From positions 1-64,000 of the forward strand of contig JAKSYS010000234.1 in assembly GCA_022925895.1 (NCBI GenBank): a stretch of DNA of 64,000 nucleotides. Direction: 5' to 3'. Of the stretch, positions 33,532 through 44,496 are shown piece by piece. The DNA comes from Fragilaria crotonensis. Taxonomy: Eukaryota; Bacillariophyta; Fragilariophyceae; Fragilariales; Fragilariaceae. Made by a program: the position numbers and the translations under genes. How positions within the stretch are numbered: the stretch's first letter is position 1; the number at the start of each line of letters is the position of its first letter. The notes beneath the pieces are model-generated. The model was not told the origin of the DNA. It ran no database searches and saw nothing but the letters and a program-made list of their open reading frames with translations.

Positions 33532-36407
33532 GAAGAAACTCGGATTACTTGTACTTTATTATACCCTGAACAGAAAGGCGCAAGGTGGTTAGTGCGTTAT
33601 GCGGCAAAGAAAGAAGAATATGCAACCAAGACGGCGAATCTTATTGCCTAAAGAAGAATCAATGTCACAACTGAACGAATTTATACCGAAGAAAGTCAGA
33701 TCTGCAGATTCTCTCTAGATTTTTTGTCTAATTGCGTCGCTGATTGCGGATCTGGAAGGTCCGGCCCCAGCACGTTCCAACCGTTACTTGTGACACAGTT
33801 GAGTCCTCCGATGGGCGTGATGCGAGAATGTTAGCAATCTTTGTGTGCAATTTTTTCAGTCTGTTGTGGGATCCCTTGATATCTACCGATGCAGTAGATA
33901 TTGAGATAGGAACAGTGTCGATACAACCGGAGCTATCGATTCTGTAGGTTTGATGGACTTGTACTTTGTCGGGACAAAGTGTGTCAATCAGTGGACTTGG
34001 CGCGCGGAGCGAAGCTTTGTGAAAATACTAGTTTGGAAATATTGTGAACTAAAAGTACTTTATTACTTCGCAATCTCGATCCCTGCACTCAGTAGGCAGT
34101 TCGTATGATTCATACCAACGTGTGACTGAGGTCAATCACCCGAGCTAGTTCGACCAATGAGATGATTCCCGAACGAGAGGTCTTGAGGACGGTTCCGAGG
34201 TGTGCATGGACGAGGGGCTTTTCCATTTCCGATGCTCCCTCATTTGGCAACATCTAAATGTCCTCATTCACACATTGTTACATACGTCGCAAGTTGACGT
34301 TTAATGCCTCACCATCGTTATCGTAGAGTGCCAGTTGAAGATCATTCAGACACACTTGTACGTTGCGACAGTGGGGATTGGATAGTGCTCGTAGCCCAGT
34401 GCTCGATGCGTCATCCCACATCTGTCAGCAAATTCTGTAAGCAAATTCTTCGTGTCAACAAATCAGATTGTCGTGAGCAAATTGTGTAAGCAATTAGGCA
34501 AATTTGAGTGTCGTAAGCACATTGTATCAGCAATTCAGCAAAACTGCTCCTTAAAAGAAAAACGTTATTAGAGGATTCAATACACACTAAAGTTCTACTA
34601 TGAAAGCCAATTCTCTAAACAATTATTATTGCTGACGAAGCAAATTCGATTCACTCTAAGCAACTTTTGACAAGCCAATGAAACGTCGCAGTTTTATCAT
34701 ACGGTAAGGGCAGTACTTTTTCTTGATGGCGAATACTGCGGACTACATGGCTAGCAAGGCAAGAGATTCAAAGAGAGATGTGACGGCAACTTCCAACTGA
34801 TGAGCGAGGAAGATTCGTCCCATTGTTGCCACTGAGATGGTTGCTTTCGACTGTTTGCTACTTTCTACACCAACCAGCAGCATAGGAGCATTTGTGCTGA
34901 CAATTCATTGAAGAATGTCTGTCATTTGAGGAAGACAAAGGAAGCAAAGAGCTGTTTGACATTGCAAGGCTATTAAATCGAATGTGACCGAGAAAATAGG
35001 CATTCAAAGCTCTTGCCATCCGATGATGCAAACCAACAAACCCATGCCATTGCAGACAACTGGTGTACAATTTCAAGCAGTTGCTTCAAATACGCAACAA
35101 TATACACCAGCAGGCATCATGCCAAAAACATGATGTAAGCTATGCATTTTGACAACATCACTCGGAAGGAAAAAGCCCACTTGCGACAAAGTGGGAAGTC
35201 GTGTCGCTCTGAGTACCAGGGTGTGTGCACCGATGAGCGTGATGGTTCATTATTCTCGAAGCATCAACGTAGACTTGACTTTCAGAAAACGCGTTAATCT
35301 CGGCGAGGAGACCATTCTCTAGCTACAATGACATACCTTGCATGCGGTCGGCGGGCGTCAGGCGTGAAAGCAGAGTGTGTTTCTGAGCGCGATACACTCG
35401 GTCATGCGCATAAAGGTGTGAGGCCAATCCTTGGAGTGGAAACAAATACAACCTACGGGTAGACTGGGATAGTCTAGGTCTAGTTCCTACGAAAAAAAAT
35501 GGATATCGGATTTTTGGTGCCCTTTTTACCTCTTTGACATGCGACACCCATATTTCGCTGAGAATGTCCTAAAATACCACTTTTCGAACTCTACTCTCTA
35601 GTAGCTACTTCTACATTTGTATGGCATGATTCAACAATAAATTCCGCAAAATAATTCTACAACCCATATCTTTCATGGTTGTGTATATTCAACTGTGTAT
35701 ATACTATATGACCACCTGATTATCCTGTTATCACCATCCTCAGTCTTTTGTCAAGGACAACATGTGATGTGTTACAAGTACAAGAACCCAGGGCTGGCAA
35801 GGAGGTTAAACCACTTCCTGGCCAAAATAAAAGAAATGTGTTTTTATCGAAACTTACATAGTGGCTAGGGTTAGGGGTTACGAGGTTTGCTTGTGCCTGG
35901 CGCAGTATTCCTTGCATTCTGGTGGACTTTGTTGACATACTCGAGTGCTGGCAAGTCAATGAGAAATCGAAAGAAATTCTATCCTTGGACTGCTCAAGCT
36001 ACTCATCCAGCACTGCAAAGCCAAGTGCAATTGTTTGCAAGAAGGACAAGGGCTACCGGTAGTAGTCAGCCTCCTGATAACATTTGATGCTCCACTAGCT
36101 TGGCTTTAACAATCCAAATCTGCCAAGAACAAAGCACCAACAGGCACTATCCACTGTGGAATCTCACTTGTTGTGCCGTCAACCTGGATCTCTTTTTCCC
36201 AAATTTTTATTTAAGCTTCCCATTGACAAATTTTCCATCATGGTCTAACCGAAACGTACTACAGTACTACCGGTAGTCGAAACACGACTCTAGCCCCGGA
36301 TCTCCCTGATGTACTATCATACCGGTAGACTAAACTGTACTCAGTACTTCAGTATTTCCGGTTGGTACAAGAATACTGTAACATGAAGCAGTACTCGGTG
36401 TTGGAGG
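33532..36407. other. Long intergenic stretch, no gene recognised
   Basis: Only short ORFs (79 residues or fewer) without motifs. Around 34420-34530 a degenerate repeat of AGCAAATT / AGCAATT words occurs (GTAAGCAAATTC, GTGAGCAAATTGTGTAAGCAA). Near 36250-36390 the words CAGTAC, GTACT and CCGGTAG recur, as in other intergenic parts of the window. Confidence 0.5.
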
Positions 36408-39400
36408 TTGGAGTACGGGCGAGCGTGTCCATACAACGATTTCGTCGAGCATGAAACATTACAACATATGATTGTGATGACGGAAGGAGTCAGCGGCGGA
36501 TCGCAAAGCTTGCCATCCATTGATGAGCAGATAAGGGAATTCGTGAGTCTCCAACGAGTGTTGTTGGCAGCGGAATTGGCGAGTGAGACTGGTGTGGAAG
36601 AGCAGCAGCAACAGCAGCAGAAAAAACAACAGCAACATGGAGCGCCAGCAGAACCTACATCTGCACCTGTCGTCCTACGAAATCTGGCGCTACTTCAAGT
36701 GTCTGTAGGATTATATGGTAGGACAGTCGTGACACTGGGATTTGATACGGATACGAATGAGAAAGGAAAATGCTTGCTGCCACAACATCGCTTTACAACG
36801 GGAGATGAAATACAAATATTGTCCAAATCATCCTCGTCGTCTGCGACAGCGTTTGGTAACAATCAACGACAGGGAATGCAAGGAGAAGGAGGAGTTGTCA
36901 GTCAGGTTGATGAAACATTCATATCGATCGCTCTCTTTGGGAAGACTCATGCTAATAATGATGCAACCACAAAAACATCCACGACGAGTGGCGAGGAAGA
37001 AACCACCATTCTAGGATCACCTCCATTCTCCATTGTTCCCAAGAGTTCCGCGGAGGTACACAACAAAATGATGCAAGCACTTACTGATTTAGAACGTCAT
37101 GGAGCTTCACATGCACTTTACGGAAATGTGGTCCAGGCCATCTTTTCCGGTCAACAATACTGTGTACCAGGATCAACATCATCATCAACAGCAGGTGCAC
37201 CACAGTCCACAATAGCAACAACAAATCCCTACAATCCCAATCTTGACGAGAGTCAACTCGATGCTATTGCCTTTTCCTTACATCCCGATCGTCACGTGTC
37301 GCTCATTCATGGTCCTCCCGGTACAGGAAAAACCAGTACAGTAGCAGAACTCATTCAACAAGCTGTTCACCATCACAAGTACAAGGTTCTGGTGGCAGCA
37401 CCCAGTAATGTTGCGGTTGATAATGTCTTGGAACGCATCGTCCAATCCCAACAGCTGAATGGCAACAGTAACAAGAAAACACCAGCATCACGAATTCGGG
37501 CAGTTCGCATTGGACATCCAGCAAGAATCAAACCTGGTATTCTTCAATACTCACTAGAAGCACAAGTTCAAAACGCCGAGGGAACAGAAATTGTACAAGC
37601 CGTCCGACAGGAATTGCAATCATATCTACAAATCTTGCTCCGACCGAAGAAATCATCATCATCACGATCACGAGGGACGGACGACAAGCGTACTGCCTAT
37701 CGCGAAGTCAAATTGTTGCGACAGGAAGTTCGGCAACGAGAAACCAAAGTAGTTCAATCGCTGCTGCGGGATGCTCAGGTTATACTCTGTACGACAGTCG
37801 GTGCCGCCAACCGAATACTCAAGGATATGGAATTTGATTTAGTCATTATCGATGAAGCGGCTCAAGCTCTAGAAGCATCGTGTTGGATTCCCATTCTCAA
37901 AGGCAAACGACTTGTTCTGGCCGGTGATCATTGTCAGCTCCCTCCCACCATCAAGAGTCATGATCCAAAGGTTCAACAAGGGCTATCGATTACCTTGTTT
38001 GAACGAATTTTGAAACTCTACGAGCGGAATGTAGATCAAGTATCGCGCATGCTCCAAGTACAATATCGCATGCATCAGTCCATTGCCGACTGGGCGAGCG
38101 GTGCCATGTACCACGGACAATTACGTACCCACGAATCGGTGGCGCAACACGTCTTGTCAGACCTGATGATTGGCACACATCGTCATGCCAGCAACAATGA
38201 TGGCAATGTTAGTGATGATGGAGAAGATCGCGAACAACCAGCACTTTTGCTAGTTGACACGGCCGGTTGTGGTATGGAAGAGGGCGAAACGAGCGCCGGG
38301 TCGCGATTCAATCAAGGTGAGGCACAATTGGTCGTCCAACACGTCCAGACGCTGCTGCGTGCAGGAATTAAACCCGAAGAAATCGCAGTCATATCGCCCT
38401 ACAATGGACAAGTCGAGTTGCTGAGAACGCTTTTATTGCCTGAGATAGCACCGAAGCTTGAAATTCGGTCCGTCGATGGCTTTCAGGGTGGCGAACGTGA
38501 GGCCGTGGTTCTTAGTTTGGTGCGCTGCAATCACAGGGGTGTGATTGGATTCCTGGGTGATTCGCGACGTCTTAATGTTGCCATTACTCGTGCCAAACGT
38601 CACTGTGCTGTCATTTGTGATACGGAAACTGTGACGAAGAGCAAATTCATTGGTGGTTTGATTGATTGGATGGAACAGCATGGCGAATATCGATCGGCGG
38701 CGGAGTATCACCAATCGGATATCCAAGGAGATTTGGAACTTGCGGAACTGGAATTGAACAAGCTCATGGGGGAATCCAGCCCCACAAGCAAAAGCGATCC
38801 GATGACAGGGAAAAAGCCAACGAATCGAGACCATTTTGCGAAAAAGGAGCAAGAAAGGGTTACTTCTCTCGTGGATCAGATTACGGAATTTGCCCAAAAA
38901 GGCAATCCCGGCGACATGAAAGTCATGGGCACTCATTTGTCCAAGAATGATCGGCGTCTTATCCATGAACGTGCGACCGAGTTGGGAATTGAACACCGAA
39001 GCGAAGGAGTTGAGGGAGTTGATCGACACATTATTGTCAAAATCCCTGGAGGAACCGCCCCAGAGCCAGTGGTTTTACAAGAGATTGTTGAACCAAGGAG
39101 TGACGAAATGATTCTAGAAGTTCAGGAAGATGTGAGGGACGGCGATGAAGTTGGAACACTCGGCAAGGCGTCTGCATTTCAAGTCTTGGATAGTGATGAT
39201 GATGACGATGATAGCGAAGACGACGATGATGAAGACGACCAAGGCGCAGACGAGCAAGCCAAGCCAGCCATTGACAATGATATTCCACCGAATATGAACT
39301 CTCTCTTGGCCAGTTTAGCATTGGAACGACGACAGCGACAGCAGGGCACAAGGGCATCTGCAAGCCAGCCGCAAATAATACCGCCTCCACCTAGTGGGAA

Positions 39401-39731
39401 GGCTTGGAATAAGAAAAAGGGTGGACAAAAACTCGGTGGCTCGTCAGTTCCACCTGCGAAGAAGAAACCTGCGGATGACTTGAGTAGTCGTGATGATCTG
39501 GACGACGACATGGCATTCCTGGATTCTCAAATTGACAAGGTTCAGAATTCGCATGGTCGTAAAGTGGAAGGAACTGGTAATTACCGAACCATTATCAATG
39601 GTATTTTGATTGCAAAGCCTCCACCCCCAACTGTGAAAAAAGATACGAAGAAATCAGCTGCATTGAATGCCAAGCTCCAAGCAGCCCAAGAAGATCGAAA
39701 GCCCAAAGGTGGTAAGAAGAAAAAGAAATAG
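36408..39731 (+). CDS. SF1 RNA/DNA helicase, IGHMBP2/SMUBP-2-like, with R3H domain
   Basis: A single 1,107-residue exon. Motifs in order: I GPPGTGKTSTV, II IIDEAAQALEAS, III GDHCQLPPTIKS, IV VQYRMHQSIADWAS, V VDGFQGGEREAVVLS, VI LNVAITRAKRH. An R3H nucleic-acid-binding domain follows (HFAKKEQERVTSLV...THLSKNDRRLIHERATELG...). After it come an acidic run (DSDDDDDDSEDDDDED), a Pro/Lys-rich stretch and a Lys-rich tail (GGKKKKK). This is the UPF1-like order of SMUBP-2, an ATP-dependent 5'-3' helicase; I see no AN1 zinc finger, so the C-terminus differs from the animal protein. The start is uncertain: similarity with the pseudogene copies begins at the Mets near 36468-36477, so translation may start there. 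A poly-Gln run lies near residue 66. Confidence 0.9.
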   Translation: MEYGRACPYNDFVEHETLQHMIVMTEGVSGGSQSLPSIDEQIREFVSLQRVLLAAELASETGVEEQQQQQQKKQQQHGAPAEPTSAPVVLRNLALLQVSVGLYGRTVVTLGFDTDTNEKGKCLLPQHRFTTGDEIQILSKSSSSSATAFGNNQRQGMQGEGGVVSQVDETFISIALFGKTHANNDATTKTSTTSGEEETTILGSPPFSIVPKSSAEVHNKMMQALTDLERHGASHALYGNVVQAIFSGQQYCVPGSTSSSTAGAPQSTIATTNPYNPNLDESQLDAIAFSLHPDRHVSLIHGPPGTGKTSTVAELIQQAVHHHKYKVLVAAPSNVAVDNVLERIVQSQQLNGNSNKKTPASRIRAVRIGHPARIKPGILQYSLEAQVQNAEGTEIVQAVRQELQSYLQILLRPKKSSSSRSRGTDDKRTAYREVKLLRQEVRQRETKVVQSLLRDAQVILCTTVGAANRILKDMEFDLVIIDEAAQALEASCWIPILKGKRLVLAGDHCQLPPTIKSHDPKVQQGLSITLFERILKLYERNVDQVSRMLQVQYRMHQSIADWASGAMYHGQLRTHESVAQHVLSDLMIGTHRHASNNDGNVSDDGEDREQPALLLVDTAGCGMEEGETSAGSRFNQGEAQLVVQHVQTLLRAGIKPEEIAVISPYNGQVELLRTLLLPEIAPKLEIRSVDGFQGGEREAVVLSLVRCNHRGVIGFLGDSRRLNVAITRAKRHCAVICDTETVTKSKFIGGLIDWMEQHGEYRSAAEYHQSDIQGDLELAELELNKLMGESSPTSKSDPMTGKKPTNRDHFAKKEQERVTSLVDQITEFAQKGNPGDMKVMGTHLSKNDRRLIHERATELGIEHRSEGVEGVDRHIIVKIPGGTAPEPVVLQEIVEPRSDEMILEVQEDVRDGDEVGTLGKASAFQVLDSDDDDDDSEDDDDEDDQGADEQAKPAIDNDIPPNMNSLLASLALERRQRQQGTRASASQPQIIPPPPSGKAWNKKKGGQKLGGSSVPPAKKKPADDLSSRDDLDDDMAFLDSQIDKVQNSHGRKVEGTGNYRTIINGILIAKPPPPTVKKDTKKSAALNAKLQAAQEDRKPKGGKKKKK

Positions 39732-39863
39732 ACTCTCTTTGTTATAGATGACGTAGTGTATCCTATCTACCGTAGATCCTTTTTCTATTATGGATATGCA
39801 CACTCCTGAGCAGTAGTCGTCGACAATGCATGTTTTTGCTTGTGTGTAACAATAATAGAATCC

Positions 39864-41973
39864 TTAATCGACACGGCAGACTCCATCCCAGCACGATGGT
39901 CCTGCCGCAGGGACAATGCGCAGAACGTTGGCAGCACCAGGAGTACCGAATGGAAGTCCTGCCGTGACCACCAAGAGATCATTGGGGTCATTCACGAGTC
40001 CCTTCTTGAGGGCGGCACGGCATGCGTTACGAAGGACAAGATCAAAATCATCCGTATCACGTTCAATCATGGCTGTGTTTGTTATTAGAATAATGATATG
40101 GTAGAGACAGAAATAATACAGTCAGAACATTTGATTCCAAGCACACAATCGACACAATCTATAACAACACTTACGTCCATCATTGAACATGTCATCTTCC
40201 GAAACGGAATATCCATACGATCCAGCCTTTGGCAAATCCGGGTACACACCCCAACTGAGAGCCAACTGACGTGCCGTCTCCTTGAAAGGACAAAGAGCCA
40301 AGATTGGAACAGATGGTCTCTTCTTGGATGCTCTCAAGACAGTCGTTCCACGAAGGGAAAAGCAAACAATAGCCTTGGCACTAATGGTTTGACAAATTTG
40401 TCGGGCTGCCACAATCATGGCATCCGTGGGTGTATTGCCAGGCGATGGAGCATTCTGTTCCAATAGGTTACGATAATGTCCATCACTTTCGACGCGATTA
40501 ATGATGCGTTGTTGCATGGCAACACTCTCTTCAGGATATTTGCCAGCAGCACTCTCGGCCGAAAGCATAATGGCATCGGCACCATCATAAATGGCAGTCG
40601 CCACATCACTGGCTTCGGCACGAGTGGGTGTGGGAGAATCAATCATGGATTCGAGCATCTGAGTGGCAACCACCACGGGTGTTCCCTGTCGACGACATTC
40701 ATCAATGATTTGTTTTTGCAACAATGGAACATCTTCCGGTGGGCTGTATATGTATAATGTATGTGTGTGTTGGTGTTCGTTTTGTGGTAAAACGAGGTGA
40801 ACAAGTACAATGAGTATATGTACAGATTGGACAAGGAATAATAACAACAACAACAATAACAAATACAACGTACCATTCGACACCCAAATCACCACGTGCC
40901 ACCATGATTCCGTTGCACAATTCGACAATCTTTTCCAGATTGTCACCATCAAAACACGATGGCTTTTCAATCTTGGCCATGATGCATGGTTTGAATTGTC
41001 CTGGGGGTAACTTTTCATCAATGAGTTGGATGATTTCTTCAATGTCAGAAGGTCTCTGAACAAAGGAAAGGGCGACCCAATCGACCCCAATTCCCAACAT
41101 GTATTCCAAATCAGAACGGTCCTTGGGGGTCAATGGACTAATTTCCAGGATGGAATCTGGAGTGTTGACACCCTGTTGTTGTAGATAATGTGTGTGTGTG
41201 AGTAAAACAGAGAATACGACTACATAACAAAACAAACAATAGATACGAACAACAACAATACAGTACACACATGATCGTACCTTGCGATTGCTAATCTTTC
41301 CTGGAACATCAACACGACAATCCAACCATGTATTGTCTTGTGCCTTTCCAATGACTGTCAATTTGACTTTCCCATCATCGACCAAGAGTGAATGTCCAAT
41401 TTCACTGGCAGCCAAAATTTCAGGATGTGGCAACATGACACGAGTGTTGTCACCCTTGGCGGAATCACTATCGAGACGAAAGGTTTGTCCCTTCTCCAGA
41501 ATTTCATATTCCTTGGAGAATTCACCAACTCGCAATTTTGGTCCTTGCAAATCCCCCAAAACACAAATGGGATGAGAATACTTTTCTTCGACTTGACGAA
41601 TGGTATCCAACAATTCTTTTTTTTGTTCTTGGGAACCATGAGAAAAGTTGAGACGAAACACATCGGCACCCGCGAGAAATAATTTTTCAATCATTTCACG
41701 ATTGTCCGATGCTGGTCCCAACGTGACAACTTGTTTGGTACTCTTTCTCCAACGTTGAGCAATCTTGGGTGCAGCAGCGACAGTCGTACTATCACGTGCC
41801 GATGATGTCGTGGATGAAGCTCCATTGGGAGCAATCGTTGCCAATCGAGCAGTAGAAGTTCTTGTAGATGTTGCAGTAGTCAATGGAGTCAATTGAAAAG
41901 CAACAGTTGTCTCGGTCAAGTGTGACCCGAGGAGAAGGAGGATGGAAACGAACGCGTTGCAAGAGATCTTCAT
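39864..41973 (-). CDS. Pyruvate kinase, probably plastid-targeted
   Basis: Four exons: 41973-41281, 41172-40874, 40743-40175, 40072-39864. It transfers phosphate from phosphoenolpyruvate to ADP. Motifs: VTLGPASDNREMI, FRLNFSHGS, GDLQGPKLRVG, SFVQRPSD, MAKIEKPSC, GIMVARGDLGVE, and the family signature region VVVATQMLESMIDSPTPTRA followed by EASDVATAIYDGADAIMLSAES. The C-terminal domain ends PAAGPSCWDGVCRVD. The N-terminus is a hydrophobic leader (VSILLLLGSHLTETTVAFQL) with VA|F at the expected cleavage point, like the A-F motif of diatom plastid precursors, followed by a Ser/Thr-rich transit-like stretch. Plastid, or possibly periplastid, location is inferred. No frameshift is present in this gene. 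Confidence 0.9.
40073..40174 (-). other. Pyruvate kinase intron 3 (102 nt)
   Basis: GGAC|GTAAGT to AACACAG|CCATG, phase 1. It joins EDDMFNDG to PMIERDTDDF. The last exon adds 68 residues and the stop codon. Confidence 0.85.
40744..40873 (-). other. Pyruvate kinase intron 2 (130 nt)
   Basis: AATG|GTACGT to CATATACAG|CCCACC, phase 2. It joins DLGVE to PPEDVPLLQKQ through a Cys codon. The intron is rich in GTTGTT and TGTGTGT on the coding strand. Confidence 0.85.
41173..41280 (-). other. Pyruvate kinase intron 1 (108 nt, stop-free)
   Basis: AAG|GTACGA to CAACAACAG|GGTGTC, phase 0. It is 36 codons without a stop, so it is read through in a plain ORF. The translated insert is hydrophobic and would interrupt the B domain; splicing gives ISNRKGVNTPD, as expected for the enzyme. 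Confidence 0.85.
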
Positions 41974-44496
41974 CTTGAATCTTTAGTATGTTTGTGTTTG
42001 TAATGAAGTGTAGTGTGACTATTGAAATGTACTAGTACGACCACAGTAAGAAGATAGATTTGTGGGATTGCAATGTAAGGAGCAACGAGTGTGCGTGTAA
42101 AGTGCAAATAGAATACCGAAAGATCTTGTCAAGAGGAGACGTCCAAATTCTGATGAACCAAAAAAGGCGACGTTGGTGGATTGAAGACTGATGGATTTGG
42201 TGGTGTGGTCTCGTCGGTGTCAAGGGATCTACACATGTATACTGAGATTCGAACCAAACATGATGTCACTCGCTGGCCGTCCATCAACAGTGGGACATTT
42301 TTCGAACGTCACTTTTTGTCTACGAGTTCCGGTACTAGAATTCTACAGTAAGGACGCTCCTCGTGATGTCATTATGATGTCGCAGAGGAGATGATTCGAC
42401 TCTTCGAAATCCATGTTGTCGACAATTTACAAATTCGGAAATCAGGAGGACGTGTGTTTAATGAAGGATACGTATCATATCCAAATATGATGTACTACAT
42501 ACATGTTTACTCTGAGTATATGCCACCAAAGTGATACATGATGGAATCGACCAAGTATTCCTATATGCTTTAGTCCCAGTCGATACGTACAAGGGACATT
42601 AGCTCCAATGACATCCGAAAACGCACCTCTCGTCGTCACGACCGTACGACGTCGAATTGCATATGACATAAACACCCGATGCCGAACGTGGGACTTCCAC
42701 CTGGCATGCCAGTATTTGTGCGTTAACGTTTGACAGCGTGCGAGATTCGAGATGGGTGAGTGAGTGCGCGTGTGCGCCAAAGATAACAGGATATTCTGGA
42801 ACGCCCTCGAACATACGATCATTACTTCTCTCTGATTAATAATCCAACGATATCCAAGGAGAATCCATTGCTTTCTTGCTTGCTTGCTTGCTTTTCGCTC
42901 GCAAGACGACATGACCAGCGATAGTAAAGATGACTGCGAATTATTCCGAGATCGTACTCGATGACTTGAGATCTCTTCATTGACCATGACAAAATGTTTT
43001 CTTGGAAGCACTGCCTCTGGCAGACTGCCACTAGCAGAACGAAGATGAAGCAGCTTGGCAGCTTGGTGCTCATCAGAGCGGCTACCAGCAGAGTGGCTAG
43101 TAATACAAAGTACAACGACAAGTCATGAAAGCCTGAAAACCAGCTCAATAGCCTGACGTGAATCCCAAATCAGGCTACAAATACCGTAGTTGTGACGAGT
43201 GTTTTGCTGCTCTCTACCCCAGTTCAATTGCATGATTGCACAAACGGAGGCCTACTGGCTTTGGCATTTGCATTTTTGTTTTGATAAAGCTTGTTGGTGT
43301 CGGACCCTTTCCGCTTCCAATCACGGACGACCAGAACTCAATGATATCCGTTGTCAAATGTCGAATGAAGACAGCTATCGCTGACTACACCATTCCATTG
43401 CATGTACGTACGCACCTCGGCGTACTGTTCGGCGACAAGGCTAATCACAAACAAACAAACTCGTTTCAGTGGTTGTTGTGAACCAACAAGTGGACGAGAC
43501 GTACGCGGTTTTCCATCACAGCTGAGAGAAATGGATGGAGGTGGTGGTGCTGTGTATGTGTGGTGATGTGACACCAGCCGAGCTTCATTGCAGTACCTTG
43601 GGAAATTAGAAATAAGACTCGTTGTTCGGCAGTGTGAAGGACCATATCATGGGTGGCAAATCACTAGAATTTCCACAACACATTTTCATTTTGTGCGCGC
43701 TCTCTAGTCGGTCAGGCGACCAACTCTACCGTAGAGCCAATGAGACAGGTGACGTACGAGTAGTCGACGGACTGATACTGTCAATTCCATTTCTGTCGTT
43801 CCAAATGTCATTGCGATTTCAACAAGAAGCGCAATCCAAGAAAAAGGTCGCATGGGCCAATGCCCTGCGCAAAATGCGGGGAAGGAAATGGCAGTCGATT
43901 CCACGTTTGAATTATGAAAAATCGACTCTGTCGAATATGATCGTGATCTCATGGAAAGGTACACCAATTTAAGGAGAGTTGTGAACACCACCTTCAAACA
44001 GTACGACAGATGCCAAGGCAGCAAAGAAAAAGCAAGCACGAGTTGAAATTGTAAAATCAATCGAATTGTTGCCTCCAGCTGTGTGGCAAAGAGAGAGGAA
44101 GTTATGAGGAGCTATGTCGATTCGAACGAGGAGTTCGACTCAGAGACTTATCTTGTCTGGTGCTGGTCGTTCCGGTGTGGGCGAAGGATATGGAGCTGAC
44201 CAAATGGAGGAATAGGAACTTGCTGTTATTACTTGCATGCCTTGACTTAACTTGGTTACAATGGATTATAGGACTTGACTTGGATGCAATGTTACAATAT
44301 CGAGCTACTGGAAACCATTGAGCACAAGACTTGGAAGTTACCCGACCTTGGAAAACAAATCACCTTTAATCTTTTGTTACTCCAGACTCCAGACTACCCA
44401 CCCATCCGATCCTATCAAACACGATTACAATTCAACGCCAAATATCCTTCAGGCATCATAACACCATCGTCCTTCATTTCCGATCCGACCTCAAAC
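41974..44496. other. Intergenic, no gene recognised
   Basis: Overlapping short ORFs only. The plus-strand ORF at 43622-43972 (116 residues, with QSKKKVAWANALRKMRGRKW) is the least unlikely, but it has no motif. A TTGCTTGCTTGC microsatellite lies near 42873-42893. Confidence 0.5.

Noticed and set aside
42244-42256. B-box-like GGTTCGAATCTC on the minus strand
   Set aside because: No A box at suitable distance and no tRNA fold.
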